Origin: Rivularia sp. MS3
GTDB lineage: Bacteria > Cyanobacteriota > Cyanobacteriia > Cyanobacteriales > Nostocaceae
DNA: 64,000 nucleotides
Direction: 5' to 3'
Assembly: GCA_019192545.1 (NCBI GenBank)
Contig: JAHCMI010000027.1
Location: forward strand, 1-64,000
Both the position numbers and the translations under genes were made by a program. Positions 55,329-63,980 of the stretch are shown here, one piece after another (the stretch's first letter is position 1; each line of letters begins with the position of its first letter). Below the pieces are notes generated by a model. The model was not told the DNA's origin. It worked only from the letters and a program-made list of their open reading frames with translations, and did not search any database.

Positions 55329-57878
55329 ATGAATAATTTAAGGAAAGGCAGGCTGGGAGCAGTATTCAAAAATATTGGAATATTAATTTTGGTATTATCT
55401 GTCACTTTAATGGGGTTGACGGCTTATACCTTGAGAAAATCTTTTCCCCAAGAAAGTGGCATTATTACGATTCCGGGGCTGGAAAATCAAGTAAAAGTTA
55501 TCCGAGATGAATGGGGAATTCCTCAAATTTATGCTAATTCATCCCACGATTTGTTTTTAGCACAAGGTTACGTCCACGCTCAGGATCGCTTTTGGCAAAT
55601 GGATTTTTGGCGGCATATCGGTGCTGGCAGATTATCGGAAATGTTTGGCGAGTCGCAGCTAGATAAAGATAAATTTCTGCGAACTATGGGATGGGAAAAG
55701 TTAGCCCTTCAAGAATTAGAAATTTTGGATGTTTCTACAAAGGCAAATTTACAGGCTTATGCAGAGGGTGTAAATGCTTATTTAGCTAACCATCAAGGTA
55801 GTGCTTTAAGTTTGGAATATGCCGTATTAAAACTTCTCAATCGCGAGTATCGTCCAGAACTTTGGCAGCCAATACATTCTATTTTGTGGGGGAAAGTAAT
55901 GGCTTACGATCTCAGCACAAATCTTGGTGATGAAATTGAACGAACTATCCTTTTAAAATCTTTTCCCAAACAACAAGTAGACGAACTGTTCCCACTTTAC
56001 CCAGATGACTTCCCGGTCATTTTACCTCAATTTAAATTAGCTAAAAAAGCAGATAAAACAAAAGAAGATATAAGTTTAAATGTATCTACTTTAAAAGATA
56101 TTACTCCTTCATTAAAATCTATTGCCAGTAACATCACCGGCATAGAGGAAATTCTCGGTACAACGGGGAAAAATGTTGGTTCAAACAGTTGGGCTATTTC
56201 CGGTAAACGTACAGCTACGGGCAAACCGATTATAGCTGACGACCCACATTTAGCCGTACAGATGCCTTCGATTTGGTATGAAACGGGTTTGCACTGCAAT
56301 TCTTATAAAAACTCAATAAACAATAATTGTCCTTATAACGTCACTGGTTTTACCTTTGCAGGAGTTCCAGGGGTAATTGTCGGTCATAATAACCGTATTG
56401 CCTGGGGTGTAACTAACGTTATGTCCGATACGATGGACTTGTACGTAGAAAAAATTAATCCCGAAAACCCCAATCAATACGAACTCAATGGTAAATGGGT
56501 TGATATGCAGCTTGTGGAGGAAGAAATTCAAGTTGCTTCCGAAGAACCAGTAAATCAAACTGTCCGCTACACTAAACACGGCCCAATTCTTTCCGATGTT
56601 CTACCTAAATTACAAAAATTTGATCGAAGTTCATCAGTTCAAACTCCAAAAAATTACGCTGTATCTTTACGCTGGACTGCTTTAAAGCCTTCAAAATTAA
56701 TTACTGCCATTCAAGAAATAAATCGCGCTCAAAACTGGCAGGAATTTCGCACTGCTGCTAGCAAATTTGATATTGCAGCCCAGAATTTAGTATACGCAGA
56801 CGTTGATGGCAATATCGGCTACCAGATGCCCGGTAAAACACCCATACGCGAAAAAGGAGATGGACGCTACCCCGTGCCGGGATGGAATAATCAATATGAG
56901 TGGCAAGGCTATATTGATTTTGAAGAATTACCCCACAGCTTGAATCCAACCAAGGGATATATTGTTACGGCGAATAATGCCGTAGTTGACGATAATTATC
57001 CCTATGTAATTACCAAAGATTGGGTTCACGGTTATCGTGCAAAGCGTATTGAAGAAATGATTAAAGGTACAAATCAACCGCTAACTTTGACTGATGTAGA
57101 GTTAATACAAGGTGATACCCTTGATTTAAATGCCAGATATTTAGTACCAATATTCGAGTCGATTAATTTCAATGATTCCCGGATTGAAAATGCCCGTCAG
57201 CTATTATTAAATTGGGATTTTCAACTTAATATCGAATCACCTGCATCTGCGATTTTTCAAACATTCTGGAAAAAATTATTAACCCTAACATTCCACGACG
57301 AACTACCCGAAGATTATTATCCTGATGGTAGCGATAGATGGTACGCCGTCATCAGAAATTTAGTTACACAACCCGATAATTTATGGTGGGATAATCGCAA
57401 TACTTCAGAAGTTGAAAACCGAGATGAAATCTTCAAACTTGCTTTGACAAATGCAGTTAATGAACTTGAAAGCACTTTGGCTAAAAATCCCCAAAAATGG
57501 ACTTGGGGAAAGCTGCATAAAATCAACTTTCGCAACCCAACTTTAGGTAAATCCGGTGTAGCTGCGATTGAAAAACTATTTAACCGTGGTACATACCCGA
57601 CATCTGGTAATGGAGAAACCGTTAACGCCAATCGTTGGAAAGCCAATCAATCGTCTTTTGAAGTGACGCATATTCCTTCCATGCGGATGATTGTTGATTT
57701 AGCTAAATTCGATAGTTCCCAAACAATTCATAGCACCGGGCAATCTGGACACGCATTTAATCGTCATTACACCGATATGATTGAACCTTGGCGGAATATT
57801 AAATATCATTCCATGCTTTGGGGAGATGAGAAAATTGATGAGAATGCTGAATCAACATTGTTTTTGATGCCAGGTTAA
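55329..57878 (+). CDS. Penicillin acylase family / N-acyl homoserine lactone acylase
   Basis: An 849-residue Ntn hydrolase. One N-terminal membrane span (about 18-38), then the alpha chain and the auto-cleavage site GSNSWAISG; the Ser becomes the new N terminus of the beta chain. PHLAVQMPSIWYE and FAGVPGVIVGHN follow. The size and motifs match QuiP/AiiC-type AHL acylases; AiiC of Anabaena PCC 7120 is a known cyanobacterial member. It may quench quorum signals or recycle acyl amides. ATG 55329 is used; a TTG is 11 codons upstream. Confidence 0.87.
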   Translation: MNNLRKGRLGAVFKNIGILILVLSVTLMGLTAYTLRKSFPQESGIITIPGLENQVKVIRDEWGIPQIYANSSHDLFLAQGYVHAQDRFWQMDFWRHIGAGRLSEMFGESQLDKDKFLRTMGWEKLALQELEILDVSTKANLQAYAEGVNAYLANHQGSALSLEYAVLKLLNREYRPELWQPIHSILWGKVMAYDLSTNLGDEIERTILLKSFPKQQVDELFPLYPDDFPVILPQFKLAKKADKTKEDISLNVSTLKDITPSLKSIASNITGIEEILGTTGKNVGSNSWAISGKRTATGKPIIADDPHLAVQMPSIWYETGLHCNSYKNSINNNCPYNVTGFTFAGVPGVIVGHNNRIAWGVTNVMSDTMDLYVEKINPENPNQYELNGKWVDMQLVEEEIQVASEEPVNQTVRYTKHGPILSDVLPKLQKFDRSSSVQTPKNYAVSLRWTALKPSKLITAIQEINRAQNWQEFRTAASKFDIAAQNLVYADVDGNIGYQMPGKTPIREKGDGRYPVPGWNNQYEWQGYIDFEELPHSLNPTKGYIVTANNAVVDDNYPYVITKDWVHGYRAKRIEEMIKGTNQPLTLTDVELIQGDTLDLNARYLVPIFESINFNDSRIENARQLLLNWDFQLNIESPASAIFQTFWKKLLTLTFHDELPEDYYPDGSDRWYAVIRNLVTQPDNLWWDNRNTSEVENRDEIFKLALTNAVNELESTLAKNPQKWTWGKLHKINFRNPTLGKSGVAAIEKLFNRGTYPTSGNGETVNANRWKANQSSFEVTHIPSMRMIVDLAKFDSSQTIHSTGQSGHAFNRHYTDMIEPWRNIKYHSMLWGDEKIDENAESTLFLMPG

Positions 57879-58273
57879 AGGTTAATGTTTATGAATTAGG
57901 AGTTATATCAATTCCGGTTGCAACGGTTTGGGAGAAAACAACCGCAGAGAGCGCAGAGTAAGCAGAGGAAAGGGAAAGAAGAGAAAATCTAAGTAATTCT
58001 GATATAAACGGAAAAGATATTAAGAGTTATGAATTTTAATATGATTAGGGCTTACTAGGGAGGAAGATGCTCCTACTACATATGTTTTTTATAATTATTA
58101 ATATCAAGTTCGGATGATTACTTATGGTATAGGGTTCGTAGTTGCGCGGTGACTCGCCAAAAATCTTGGGCGCTGTAAGCCAAGCTTTCTCGCAGAGTAG
58201 CGCAACTACGAACATATTTTTATTGATAAGCGATTAAGCTAACCTGATATAACTCCTAACTCCTGATTCCTAA
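57879..58273. other. Intergenic region with repeats
   Basis: Holds the CCGCAGAGAGCGCAGAG repeat (57940-57976) and the fold-back repeat at 58138-58209. No gene found. Confidence 0.6.
58138..58209. repeat. GTAGTTGCGC fold-back repeat
   Basis: GTAGTTGCGC at 58138-58147 faces GCGCAACTAC at 58200-58209; the centre is partly symmetric. Related to the perfect palindrome at 21001-21046. Confidence 0.7.
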
Positions 58274-59977
58274 CTAAAACTTAAAAGTAGTCTTCATTAA
58301 CCCAACCCAAATAGTATCGTTATCTGCATTATGTTCGGGATTGGTAATCATCACAACTCCGGGAGTTATAGAAATACTGTCATTCACGGGATAGTTATAA
58401 GATAGTTCAAAATGTAGAGAAGTATCTTTATCTTCGCGTTCCAAAATATCATTATTCGTTACTTTTGGAGGCATACCAAAAACAAAATTTAGTTGAGAAC
58501 CCGATTTACCTAAATCCTTTAAAGCTGCCGTTACAGCCCAACTCCAAATATCAGCATCAGCACCTTGAGACGCATTTATACTATTAACATTTGGAGAAGC
58601 TTCTGCATTCGCACTTAAATAGCTTCCCCAACCTCCTAAAATTAATTTTTTGCTTAACTTATAGGTAAACTGCAAACCAAAGCCATCAGTAGAAGTTGCT
58701 GAATCTCCAAAAGGTAATTGAGCAAATTGACTTCCCTTTCCTCCAGTTATATTAATGCTCGAATCCGGTTGCGGTGCGTAATAACGTCCGTAAGTTACAG
58801 CCACAGCTATTTTATCTGAAGGCGTATAAGTTAACTGAGACAGCGAACTGAATTGCTCGCCAAATAATCCTTCATCAATATCATCACCAGAAGTAGTGAA
58901 ATAGCTGATACCACCAGCAAGCTCATCGGTAAATTTATAGTAGACTACCCCACCCGTACCAAATGCAAAAGCGTAAATTGGATTTTCGCTACCGAAAGTA
59001 GAAATTGAAGAAACGGGATTAAGTGCGGGAAAAATACGAGTAGGAAAACCTGCAATCGGTGCAATTACACCCGTACCCCGATTGTCACCGATAGGAAATT
59101 GGTAATAAAGCGAAGTTAAATCAAATTCATTATTAGTATTTGTCGCACCAATCAAGCTAATCATATCGGTACCTACAGCACTTCTATCAAAGCCGTTGAT
59201 ATTTCCTGCTTGTATGCTAGTTCGCAATAAATCCTTACCAGTAAAACTAGTATCAAAATCAAGAGCAGCTCGGGCAGACAAAATTGTATTGCTATCAATA
59301 CTTTCTGTTTGATTTTCCCCCGGTGCTGCCGCTCTTAAATTTCCAAAAGCTCTAATTAGATAAAAATCTACCGTTCCATTTAAAGTTGCAGTAGTACTAA
59401 ATTGATTCTTTTCAATAGCAGTAACCTGTGATTCCAAATTATCAACTCTATCCCTTACCTCCCGTAATTCCGCTACAAATTCTCTTTGCAGTCTATCTAA
59501 AACCGTTAAATCTTCTAAACTCTGTGAATTATTTTTTGAATCATTAATCAAAGCTTCGATAGTCGCAAGACAAGCATTAAAAGCAACTGCGAACTCATAA
59601 CGAGTCATAGCTCTATTACCATTAAACTCATTTCCCGAAACACTTAGACAGTTGTACTTTTCGTTCAAGCTCAGTAATGCCCCATAAGCCCAATGTTCGG
59701 GACTAATATCTTGTAATTGATTGACATCAGTAACTTTCTTTAAGTAAATCTGCCTTTGGCTATATTTCTGAGGGAGTGCATCTACACCCCTGGTAGGATT
59801 ATCTTGCTCTTTATTAATGTTATTAAAAACATCTTTATTATTAGGTATATCTAAACTTGTTTGAAAATTTGTTGACTCATCAACCAAATTTACTTGAGCA
59901 AAAGCTGGTAATAAATTTAATAAAATAGCACTTACAATAAAAGATGTAAATGGCAACACACCAAAGACTTTTTGCAT
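58274..59977 (-). CDS. Iron-uptake-type porin (SLH + OprB)
   Basis: A 567-residue outer-membrane protein: signal peptide (1-27, AFAQ), SLH domain about 75-135 (DISPEHWAYGALLSLNEKYNCLSV, GNRAMTRYEF), coiled coil about 155-195 (LREVRDRVDNLESQVTAIEK) and a C-terminal OprB-like beta barrel about 200-567, ending in Phe (TTFKF). These cyanobacterial porins bind the peptidoglycan-linked polysaccharide through SLH and pass ions, including iron. A Fur site was not identified. Length is typical. Confidence 0.92.
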   Translation of the reverse strand: MQKVFGVLPFTSFIVSAILLNLLPAFAQVNLVDESTNFQTSLDIPNNKDVFNNINKEQDNPTRGVDALPQKYSQRQIYLKKVTDVNQLQDISPEHWAYGALLSLNEKYNCLSVSGNEFNGNRAMTRYEFAVAFNACLATIEALINDSKNNSQSLEDLTVLDRLQREFVAELREVRDRVDNLESQVTAIEKNQFSTTATLNGTVDFYLIRAFGNLRAAAPGENQTESIDSNTILSARAALDFDTSFTGKDLLRTSIQAGNINGFDRSAVGTDMISLIGATNTNNEFDLTSLYYQFPIGDNRGTGVIAPIAGFPTRIFPALNPVSSISTFGSENPIYAFAFGTGGVVYYKFTDELAGGISYFTTSGDDIDEGLFGEQFSSLSQLTYTPSDKIAVAVTYGRYYAPQPDSSINITGGKGSQFAQLPFGDSATSTDGFGLQFTYKLSKKLILGGWGSYLSANAEASPNVNSINASQGADADIWSWAVTAALKDLGKSGSQLNFVFGMPPKVTNNDILEREDKDTSLHFELSYNYPVNDSISITPGVVMITNPEHNADNDTIWVGLMKTTFKF

Positions 59978-60173
59978 TTATTTATATTTACTCTTGATTA
60001 CCTTTAAACAATAATATTATTTTTCAAAAAAGAAACATAACGCTTAAAAAATATTTAGAGAAAACTACAAAAAATCGCATATTTGGTAGTCTATTTAGCA
60101 TTTATAAATTTAAAGCACTTGGTTTATAGCGGTTCTCAATTTGGTGAGATACACAATTTCTGGTTTTAGGGAA

Positions 60174-60222
60174 CAGGAAACAGGGAATAGGGAATAGGGA
60201 ATAGGGAATAGGGAATAGGGAA
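60174..60222. repeat. GGAATAG short tandem repeats
   Basis: ACAGGAA and then at least five GGAATAG units (60184-60221), between the porin gene and the repeat at 60322. Confidence 0.85.
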
Positions 60223-60321
60223 AAATTTAGATGTACCTCAGTTATTCGAGAAAGGCTATATTCCCGTTTAAAACCATATTTCTTGACTACATTAATTTTG
60301 ATGAGTACATATCTAGTAATC

Positions 60322-60388
60322 GTAGGTTGGGTTAAACGCAGTGCAACCCACCATCCATGTTGGGCTTCGTTCCTCAAACCAACCTACC
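60322..60388. repeat. GTAGGTTGGGTT fold-back repeat
   Basis: GTAGGTTGGGTT (60322-60333) faces AACCAACCTACC (60377-60388), with CAACCCACC in the middle. Same family as 184-325 and 6311-6392. Confidence 0.75.
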
Positions 60389-60389
60389 A

Positions 60390-60505
60390 AAACTAAATTC
60401 AAATCGAATCGGGGAAATTCATCTCAGTCATAACAAAGGTAAAGCCGATACTCACGATTTAATTCCTTCGGATATTTGGTTTAAGGATTTAACTCTAACC
60501 GGAGA
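60390..60505 (+). pseudogene. Interrupted gene remnant (TIM-barrel isomerase-like?)
   Basis: An open frame giving IGEIHLSHNKGKADTHDLI then PSDIWFKDLTLTG, which resembles the late IH-S-N-G--D-H--IP strand of xylose-isomerase/AP-endonuclease-like TIM-barrel proteins. It is cut at the left by the fold-back repeat and at the right by the TnpB element. A peptide HERLDKPRRKLGV can be read at about 62310-62350 behind the element and may be its other half. Weak. Confidence 0.3.
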
Positions 60506-60601
60506 AGTCCCACACCTACCTGAAAAGGAGGTGTCGGGATGAATCCGAGGATAAAAGTTTTGCGTCCTAAAACGCAATGTTTACGACGAGCTTTTTAGGA
60601 C

Positions 60602-60703
60602 GAGACGATACCTATAAAAATGGGGCAGGCTTCATTTATCCGAGATGCCGATTACTAACAAGTCAATTTGTTTTAAAGCCTGCCCCATTCTTTACGGAGA
60701 TTT
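60602..60703. repeat. 102-bp hairpin repeat, copy 1
   Basis: Matches 60930-61031 with an exact 328-bp offset and about five substitutions. Arms AATGGGGCAGGCTT (60619-60632) and AAGCCTGCCCCATT (60676-60689) form a perfect 14-bp stem. It includes the 3' end of the RHH gene. Confidence 0.9.
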
Positions 60704-60859
60704 CAGGACAGCAAGGCTTTTATCAATCTCTTCGGATGCCAACGAGTCAATGAAGTCTTCGATTACTGCCGTCATTGATTTGTCCTTGCTCGCCGCGTAC
60801 AACCGAAGTTTATTCATTCTACGGTCACTCAATCTTACTTCCAGCTTTTTATTTTTCAT
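60692..60859 (-). CDS. Ribbon-helix-helix (CopG-like) DNA-binding microprotein
   Basis: A 55-residue protein, not often annotated because of its size: MKNKKLEVRLSDRRMNKLRL, then KDKSMTAVIEDFIDSL. A KLEVRLSD beta strand and two helices are the RHH dimer fold. It is divergent from tnpB, with only the repeat copy 2 and a short promoter region between, and its stop codon lies in repeat copy 1. It probably represses itself and tnpB by binding the duplicated hairpin or nearby operator; this is inference. Confidence 0.7.
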   Translation of the reverse strand: MKNKKLEVRLSDRRMNKLRLYAASKDKSMTAVIEDFIDSLASEEIDKSLAVLKSP

Positions 60860-60929
60860 TGTTATCCTGACATTATCATTACATTTATGTTAGTATATGT
60901 ATAGGTCGAACAACAAGGGATTTATTTAT

Positions 60930-61031
60930 GAGACGGTACCTATAAAAATGGGGCAGGCTTCATTTATCCGAGATGCCGATAACCAACAAGTTAATTTGTT
61001 TTAAAGCCTGCCCCATTTTTTACGGAGATTT
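60930..61031. repeat. 102-bp hairpin repeat, copy 2
   Basis: The same unit as copy 1, ending GGAGATTTTAG three bases before the tnpB ATG; its GGAG serves as the tnpB ribosome site. Arms 60947-60960 and 61004-61017. Confidence 0.9.
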
Positions 61032-61034
61032 TAG

Positions 61035-62300
61035 ATGAGAATTTCATATCAATACCGATTAAAACCTAACAAAGAGCAGCGAGAAAATATTGATAACACG
61101 CTCGATATGTTGCGTTGTCAATATAATTATCAGCTAGCACAAAGGTTTGATTGGTACGAACAGAATCGTTGTTCTGTAGATAGATGTCCTCTTGTTTGTC
61201 ACCTTCCTGAGTTGTCGGATAAACCTAACCGTTTTAGTCAGCAAGCATCGTTAAAGCAACTTAAGGAAGAACGCCCTTGGTACAAAAACATTCACTCACA
61301 GGTATTACAAGAAGTTCCGAAAAAGGTTGAGATTGCATTTGATAGATGGCTCAAAGGTGACTGCAACGGTAAAAAATCGGGACGACCAAGATTCAAAGGT
61401 GCAGGGCAATATAAAACTTTTACTTATCCACAATTCAAGCAACATCATTTTGTTGGCAATAAAATTACCTTGTCAAAGATTGGTGATGTGAAAATAATTG
61501 TTCATCGTCCTATACCAGATGGTTTCGTTATAAAAACCCTATCAGTTACAAAGAAAGCTAATGGTTACTATGTAACTCTAAGTTTAGATAATAAAGAAGT
61601 CCCAACAATTAAACCTGATTTCAATGTAGATAATATTGTTGGCGTTGATGTAGGATTAATAGACTTTTATGTTGACTCTGATAATAACCGAGTAGAAGCG
61701 CCAAAACATCTACGCAAAGCTGAACGTAAATTAAAGTCAGCACAACGCAAAGTATCGCGTAGAAAGAAAGGTTCTAATCGTCGTAAAAAAGCAATCAAAC
61801 AATTAGGCATTAAGCACAAAAAAGTTGCTGATACCCGCAAAGATTTCCACTTCAAAACAGCTAAAAAATTCCTATCTAAGTATGATGTAATTGCTGTTGA
61901 GAAGTTGAATGTCAAAGGACTTGCTAGAACACGATTGGCTAAGTCGATTCATGATGCCGGATGGAGTCAGTTTGTAAATATACTTTCATTCAAAGCCGAA
62001 AATGCTGGACTGAAAGTAATAGCTGTTTCTCCAAACGGTACAAGCCAAGAATGTTCTAACTGCGGTCATGTAGTGAAAAAGCCAAGGCGGTTCGGTGGAG
62101 GAAGATTCCCCCACCGACTCGCCGCGTTGTCTCAGAGAATGCACAATTGCCCGGTATGTCATACCAGCATTTGTCGCGACCTCAACGCAGCGGTAAATAT
62201 CAGGAATCGTGGGACGCACGACCTGTCTAATCAAGCCAAGTCAATGTCTTCAAAGAAGAGTCGTTTGGAAGCTCACACTGTAATCTCTGATTCAGTGTGA
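61035..62300 (+). CDS. tnpB: TnpB RNA-guided nuclease
   Basis: A 421-residue TnpB/IS605 OrfB protein. N-terminal RuvC-adjacent core RISYQYRLKPNKEQ, REC-like KKSGRPRFKG, catalytic Asp in GVDVGLIDF (about residue 203), Glu in AVEKLNV and Asp in CRDLNAAVNI, and a zinc ribbon CSNC...CPVC. The zinc ribbon loop is about 14 residues longer than usual because of a palindromic in-frame insert at 62082-62126. It guides cutting with an omega-RNA from the element's right end. All catalytic residues are present, so it may be active. The stop codon lies in the right-end hairpin. Confidence 0.92.
   Translation: MRISYQYRLKPNKEQRENIDNTLDMLRCQYNYQLAQRFDWYEQNRCSVDRCPLVCHLPELSDKPNRFSQQASLKQLKEERPWYKNIHSQVLQEVPKKVEIAFDRWLKGDCNGKKSGRPRFKGAGQYKTFTYPQFKQHHFVGNKITLSKIGDVKIIVHRPIPDGFVIKTLSVTKKANGYYVTLSLDNKEVPTIKPDFNVDNIVGVDVGLIDFYVDSDNNRVEAPKHLRKAERKLKSAQRKVSRRKKGSNRRKKAIKQLGIKHKKVADTRKDFHFKTAKKFLSKYDVIAVEKLNVKGLARTRLAKSIHDAGWSQFVNILSFKAENAGLKVIAVSPNGTSQECSNCGHVVKKPRRFGGGRFPHRLAALSQRMHNCPVCHTSICRDLNAAVNIRNRGTHDLSNQAKSMSSKKSRLEAHTVISDSV
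62082..62126. repeat. Palindromic in-frame insert in the TnpB zinc ribbon
   Basis: TCGGTGG (62092-62098) faces CCACCGA (62111-62117), with outer GCGG/CCGC; it encodes PRRFGGGRFPHRLAA. Removing it restores the usual KK-LSQRMHNC spacing. Confidence 0.6.
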
Positions 62301-62312
62301 GTAAGTCACAAC
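62262..62312 (+). ncRNA. TnpB element right end / omega-RNA 3' part
   Basis: GGAAGCTCACACTG, the loop, CAGTGTGAG and GTAAGTCAC form the right-end hairpin after the tnpB body. In this family the omega-RNA ends here and the flanking host DNA acts as the guide. The right-end sequence differs from the relic at 19502-19531, so it is another subfamily. Confidence 0.5.
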
Positions 62313-62497
62313 ACGAACGGTTGGATAAACCTCGAAGAAAGTTAGGAGTAACGAGTAGCAAGTAAAAAGGTAATTATTTTTCCAATTATCAATGTTCAAT
62401 GCCCAATCCCCCATTCCCAAAATTTGTATTCGGGTATAAAAATAAATTACTTAACTATCCGCTATATTTACGGTGTAGTTGACTGGGAACTAAAAAA

Positions 62498-63697
62498 ATG
62501 CATTGGCGAAGATTTTCTTTTCTTGTAATCTTAGGGTTTGCGCTGACTATATTTAGTTTTGCTTGTACAAACCTGAATCGAGAAGCGACACAAACACCTC
62601 AAACACCAACTACACAACAAACCGATAAACCACAGATATCAAGTTTACCTCCGCAGACACAAGAAATTGTCAAAAGTGCTGGTGCAAATGATTTATTTTA
62701 TCCCCCTCGTGGAGATGTGCGTTTAGTCGCTATCAGCGATTTAAATTCAGCTTATGGCTCTACCGACTACGATCCAGAAGTTGATAAAGCAATTAATTTA
62801 TTACCTTTTTGGCAACCGGATATGGTAGTTTGTAGCGGTGACATGATAGCCGGTCAAAAAAAGTCGCTGACAGAAGCACAAATTAAAGCAATGTGGGCAG
62901 CTTTCGACAACCATATTGCAGCACCTTTACGTCAGGCAAATATTCCTTTCGGCTTCACCATCGGCAATCATGACGCTTCGGGTGCGAAAAAAGAAGGCAA
63001 TTTTGTCTTTGAACAAGAAAGAGATTTAGCCTCCGAATACTGGAACAATCCCGAACACGATCCCGGAATCGAATTTATCGACAAAAGCCAATTCCCATTT
63101 TTCTACACCTTCAAACATAAAGATATTTTCTTCATGGCTTGGGATGGTTCAACCCATAGAATTCCCCCCGATAAACTGGCTTGGGTAGAAAAAGCATTAG
63201 CAAGCCCACAAGCACAACAAGCCAAAATGCGAATTCTATTAAGTCATTTACCTTTATACGCAGTTGCAGAAGGGCGTAACAAATTTGGCGCGGTAATGGC
63301 AAACGCCGATGAATTGCGACAAATGTTAGAAAAATACAACGTTCATACCTATATCAGCGGTCATCAACATGCATATTATCCTGGTCATCGCGGTAAATTA
63401 CAGCTACTACATATGGGACTTATAGGTTCGGGGCCTCGTGCATTAATTGGAACACAAGTACCTTCAGCAAAAGCAATTACGGTGGTTGATATTAACTTTA
63501 ATTCTCCAGAATTAACTACCTATACTACTTACGATATGAAAACTTTAGAACTGATCGAGTACAAACAACTTCCTCGGTTTTTAACAGGTCATAACGGTAT
63601 CGTTTTACGCCGAGACGTAGAATACAAAGATTTAAAAGCAGAAGAAAAAGCAGCTTGTGTAGATAAAATAGGCGAACAATTTTGCCAGAATCAGTGA
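62498..63697 (+). CDS. Metallophosphoesterase lipoprotein
   Basis: A 399-residue protein with lipobox-like FAC (Cys23) after a hydrophobic signal, a Thr/Pro/Gln linker, and calcineurin-like phosphoesterase motifs: ISDLN (usual DxH changed to DxN), CSGDM (GDxx), GNHD, LSHLPLY and GHQH. The substitution of His by Asn in motif 1 may reduce one metal site; many related cyanobacterial proteins show the same. It probably removes phosphate from an extracytoplasmic substrate. Confidence 0.87.
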   Translation: MHWRRFSFLVILGFALTIFSFACTNLNREATQTPQTPTTQQTDKPQISSLPPQTQEIVKSAGANDLFYPPRGDVRLVAISDLNSAYGSTDYDPEVDKAINLLPFWQPDMVVCSGDMIAGQKKSLTEAQIKAMWAAFDNHIAAPLRQANIPFGFTIGNHDASGAKKEGNFVFEQERDLASEYWNNPEHDPGIEFIDKSQFPFFYTFKHKDIFFMAWDGSTHRIPPDKLAWVEKALASPQAQQAKMRILLSHLPLYAVAEGRNKFGAVMANADELRQMLEKYNVHTYISGHQHAYYPGHRGKLQLLHMGLIGSGPRALIGTQVPSAKAITVVDINFNSPELTTYTTYDMKTLELIEYKQLPRFLTGHNGIVLRRDVEYKDLKAEEKAACVDKIGEQFCQNQ

Positions 63698-63773
63698 GCA
63701 GTTAAAAATTATCTTCTAAAAATTATCTTCTTTACGAGCCGATGCAAAATATACAACTCTGTGATAGGTACTG

Positions 63774-63980
63774 ATGACGGGCTGGATGGTTTATGGAGGT
63801 TTAGCTTTCGCCATTTTTATTTCGGCGATCGCCTGATTAGTTTCTGGAGATTGGTTAAGCTTTTTCGCGGTATTACCTGCTTTACTTCTTGCTGCCGTTT
63901 TCCTAATAATTCTATGGAGAGGAGCAAATAGAAACCTATCTGTGAAGGAAAATCAAACTATAACAATATTGAAGAATTAA
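63774..63980 (+). pseudogene. Small membrane-protein gene with an in-frame TGA
   Basis: From ATG 63774 the frame reads MTGWMVYGGLAFAIFISAIA, then TGA (63834-63836) just after a HIP1 octamer, then continues in frame LVSGDWLSFFAVLPALLL to TAA 63978-63980. Hydrophobicity on both sides suggests a two-span membrane protein disrupted by one stop. Readthrough is possible but not supported. Near the window edge. Confidence 0.55.

Larger units (their letters stand above)
60505..62312 (+). mobile_element. TnpB-type IS200/IS605-like element with RHH gene
   Basis: Left hairpins at 60508-60539 (TCCC-ACACCT ... AGGTGT-C-GGGA) and 60563-60602 (CGTCCTAAAA/TTTTAGGACG), two copies of a 102-bp hairpin repeat, an RHH gene, tnpB, and a right-end hairpin CTCACACTG/CAGTGTGAG at 62272-62301. 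There is no tnpA, so it cannot move itself. Exact borders are inferred from the hairpins. Confidence 0.65.
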
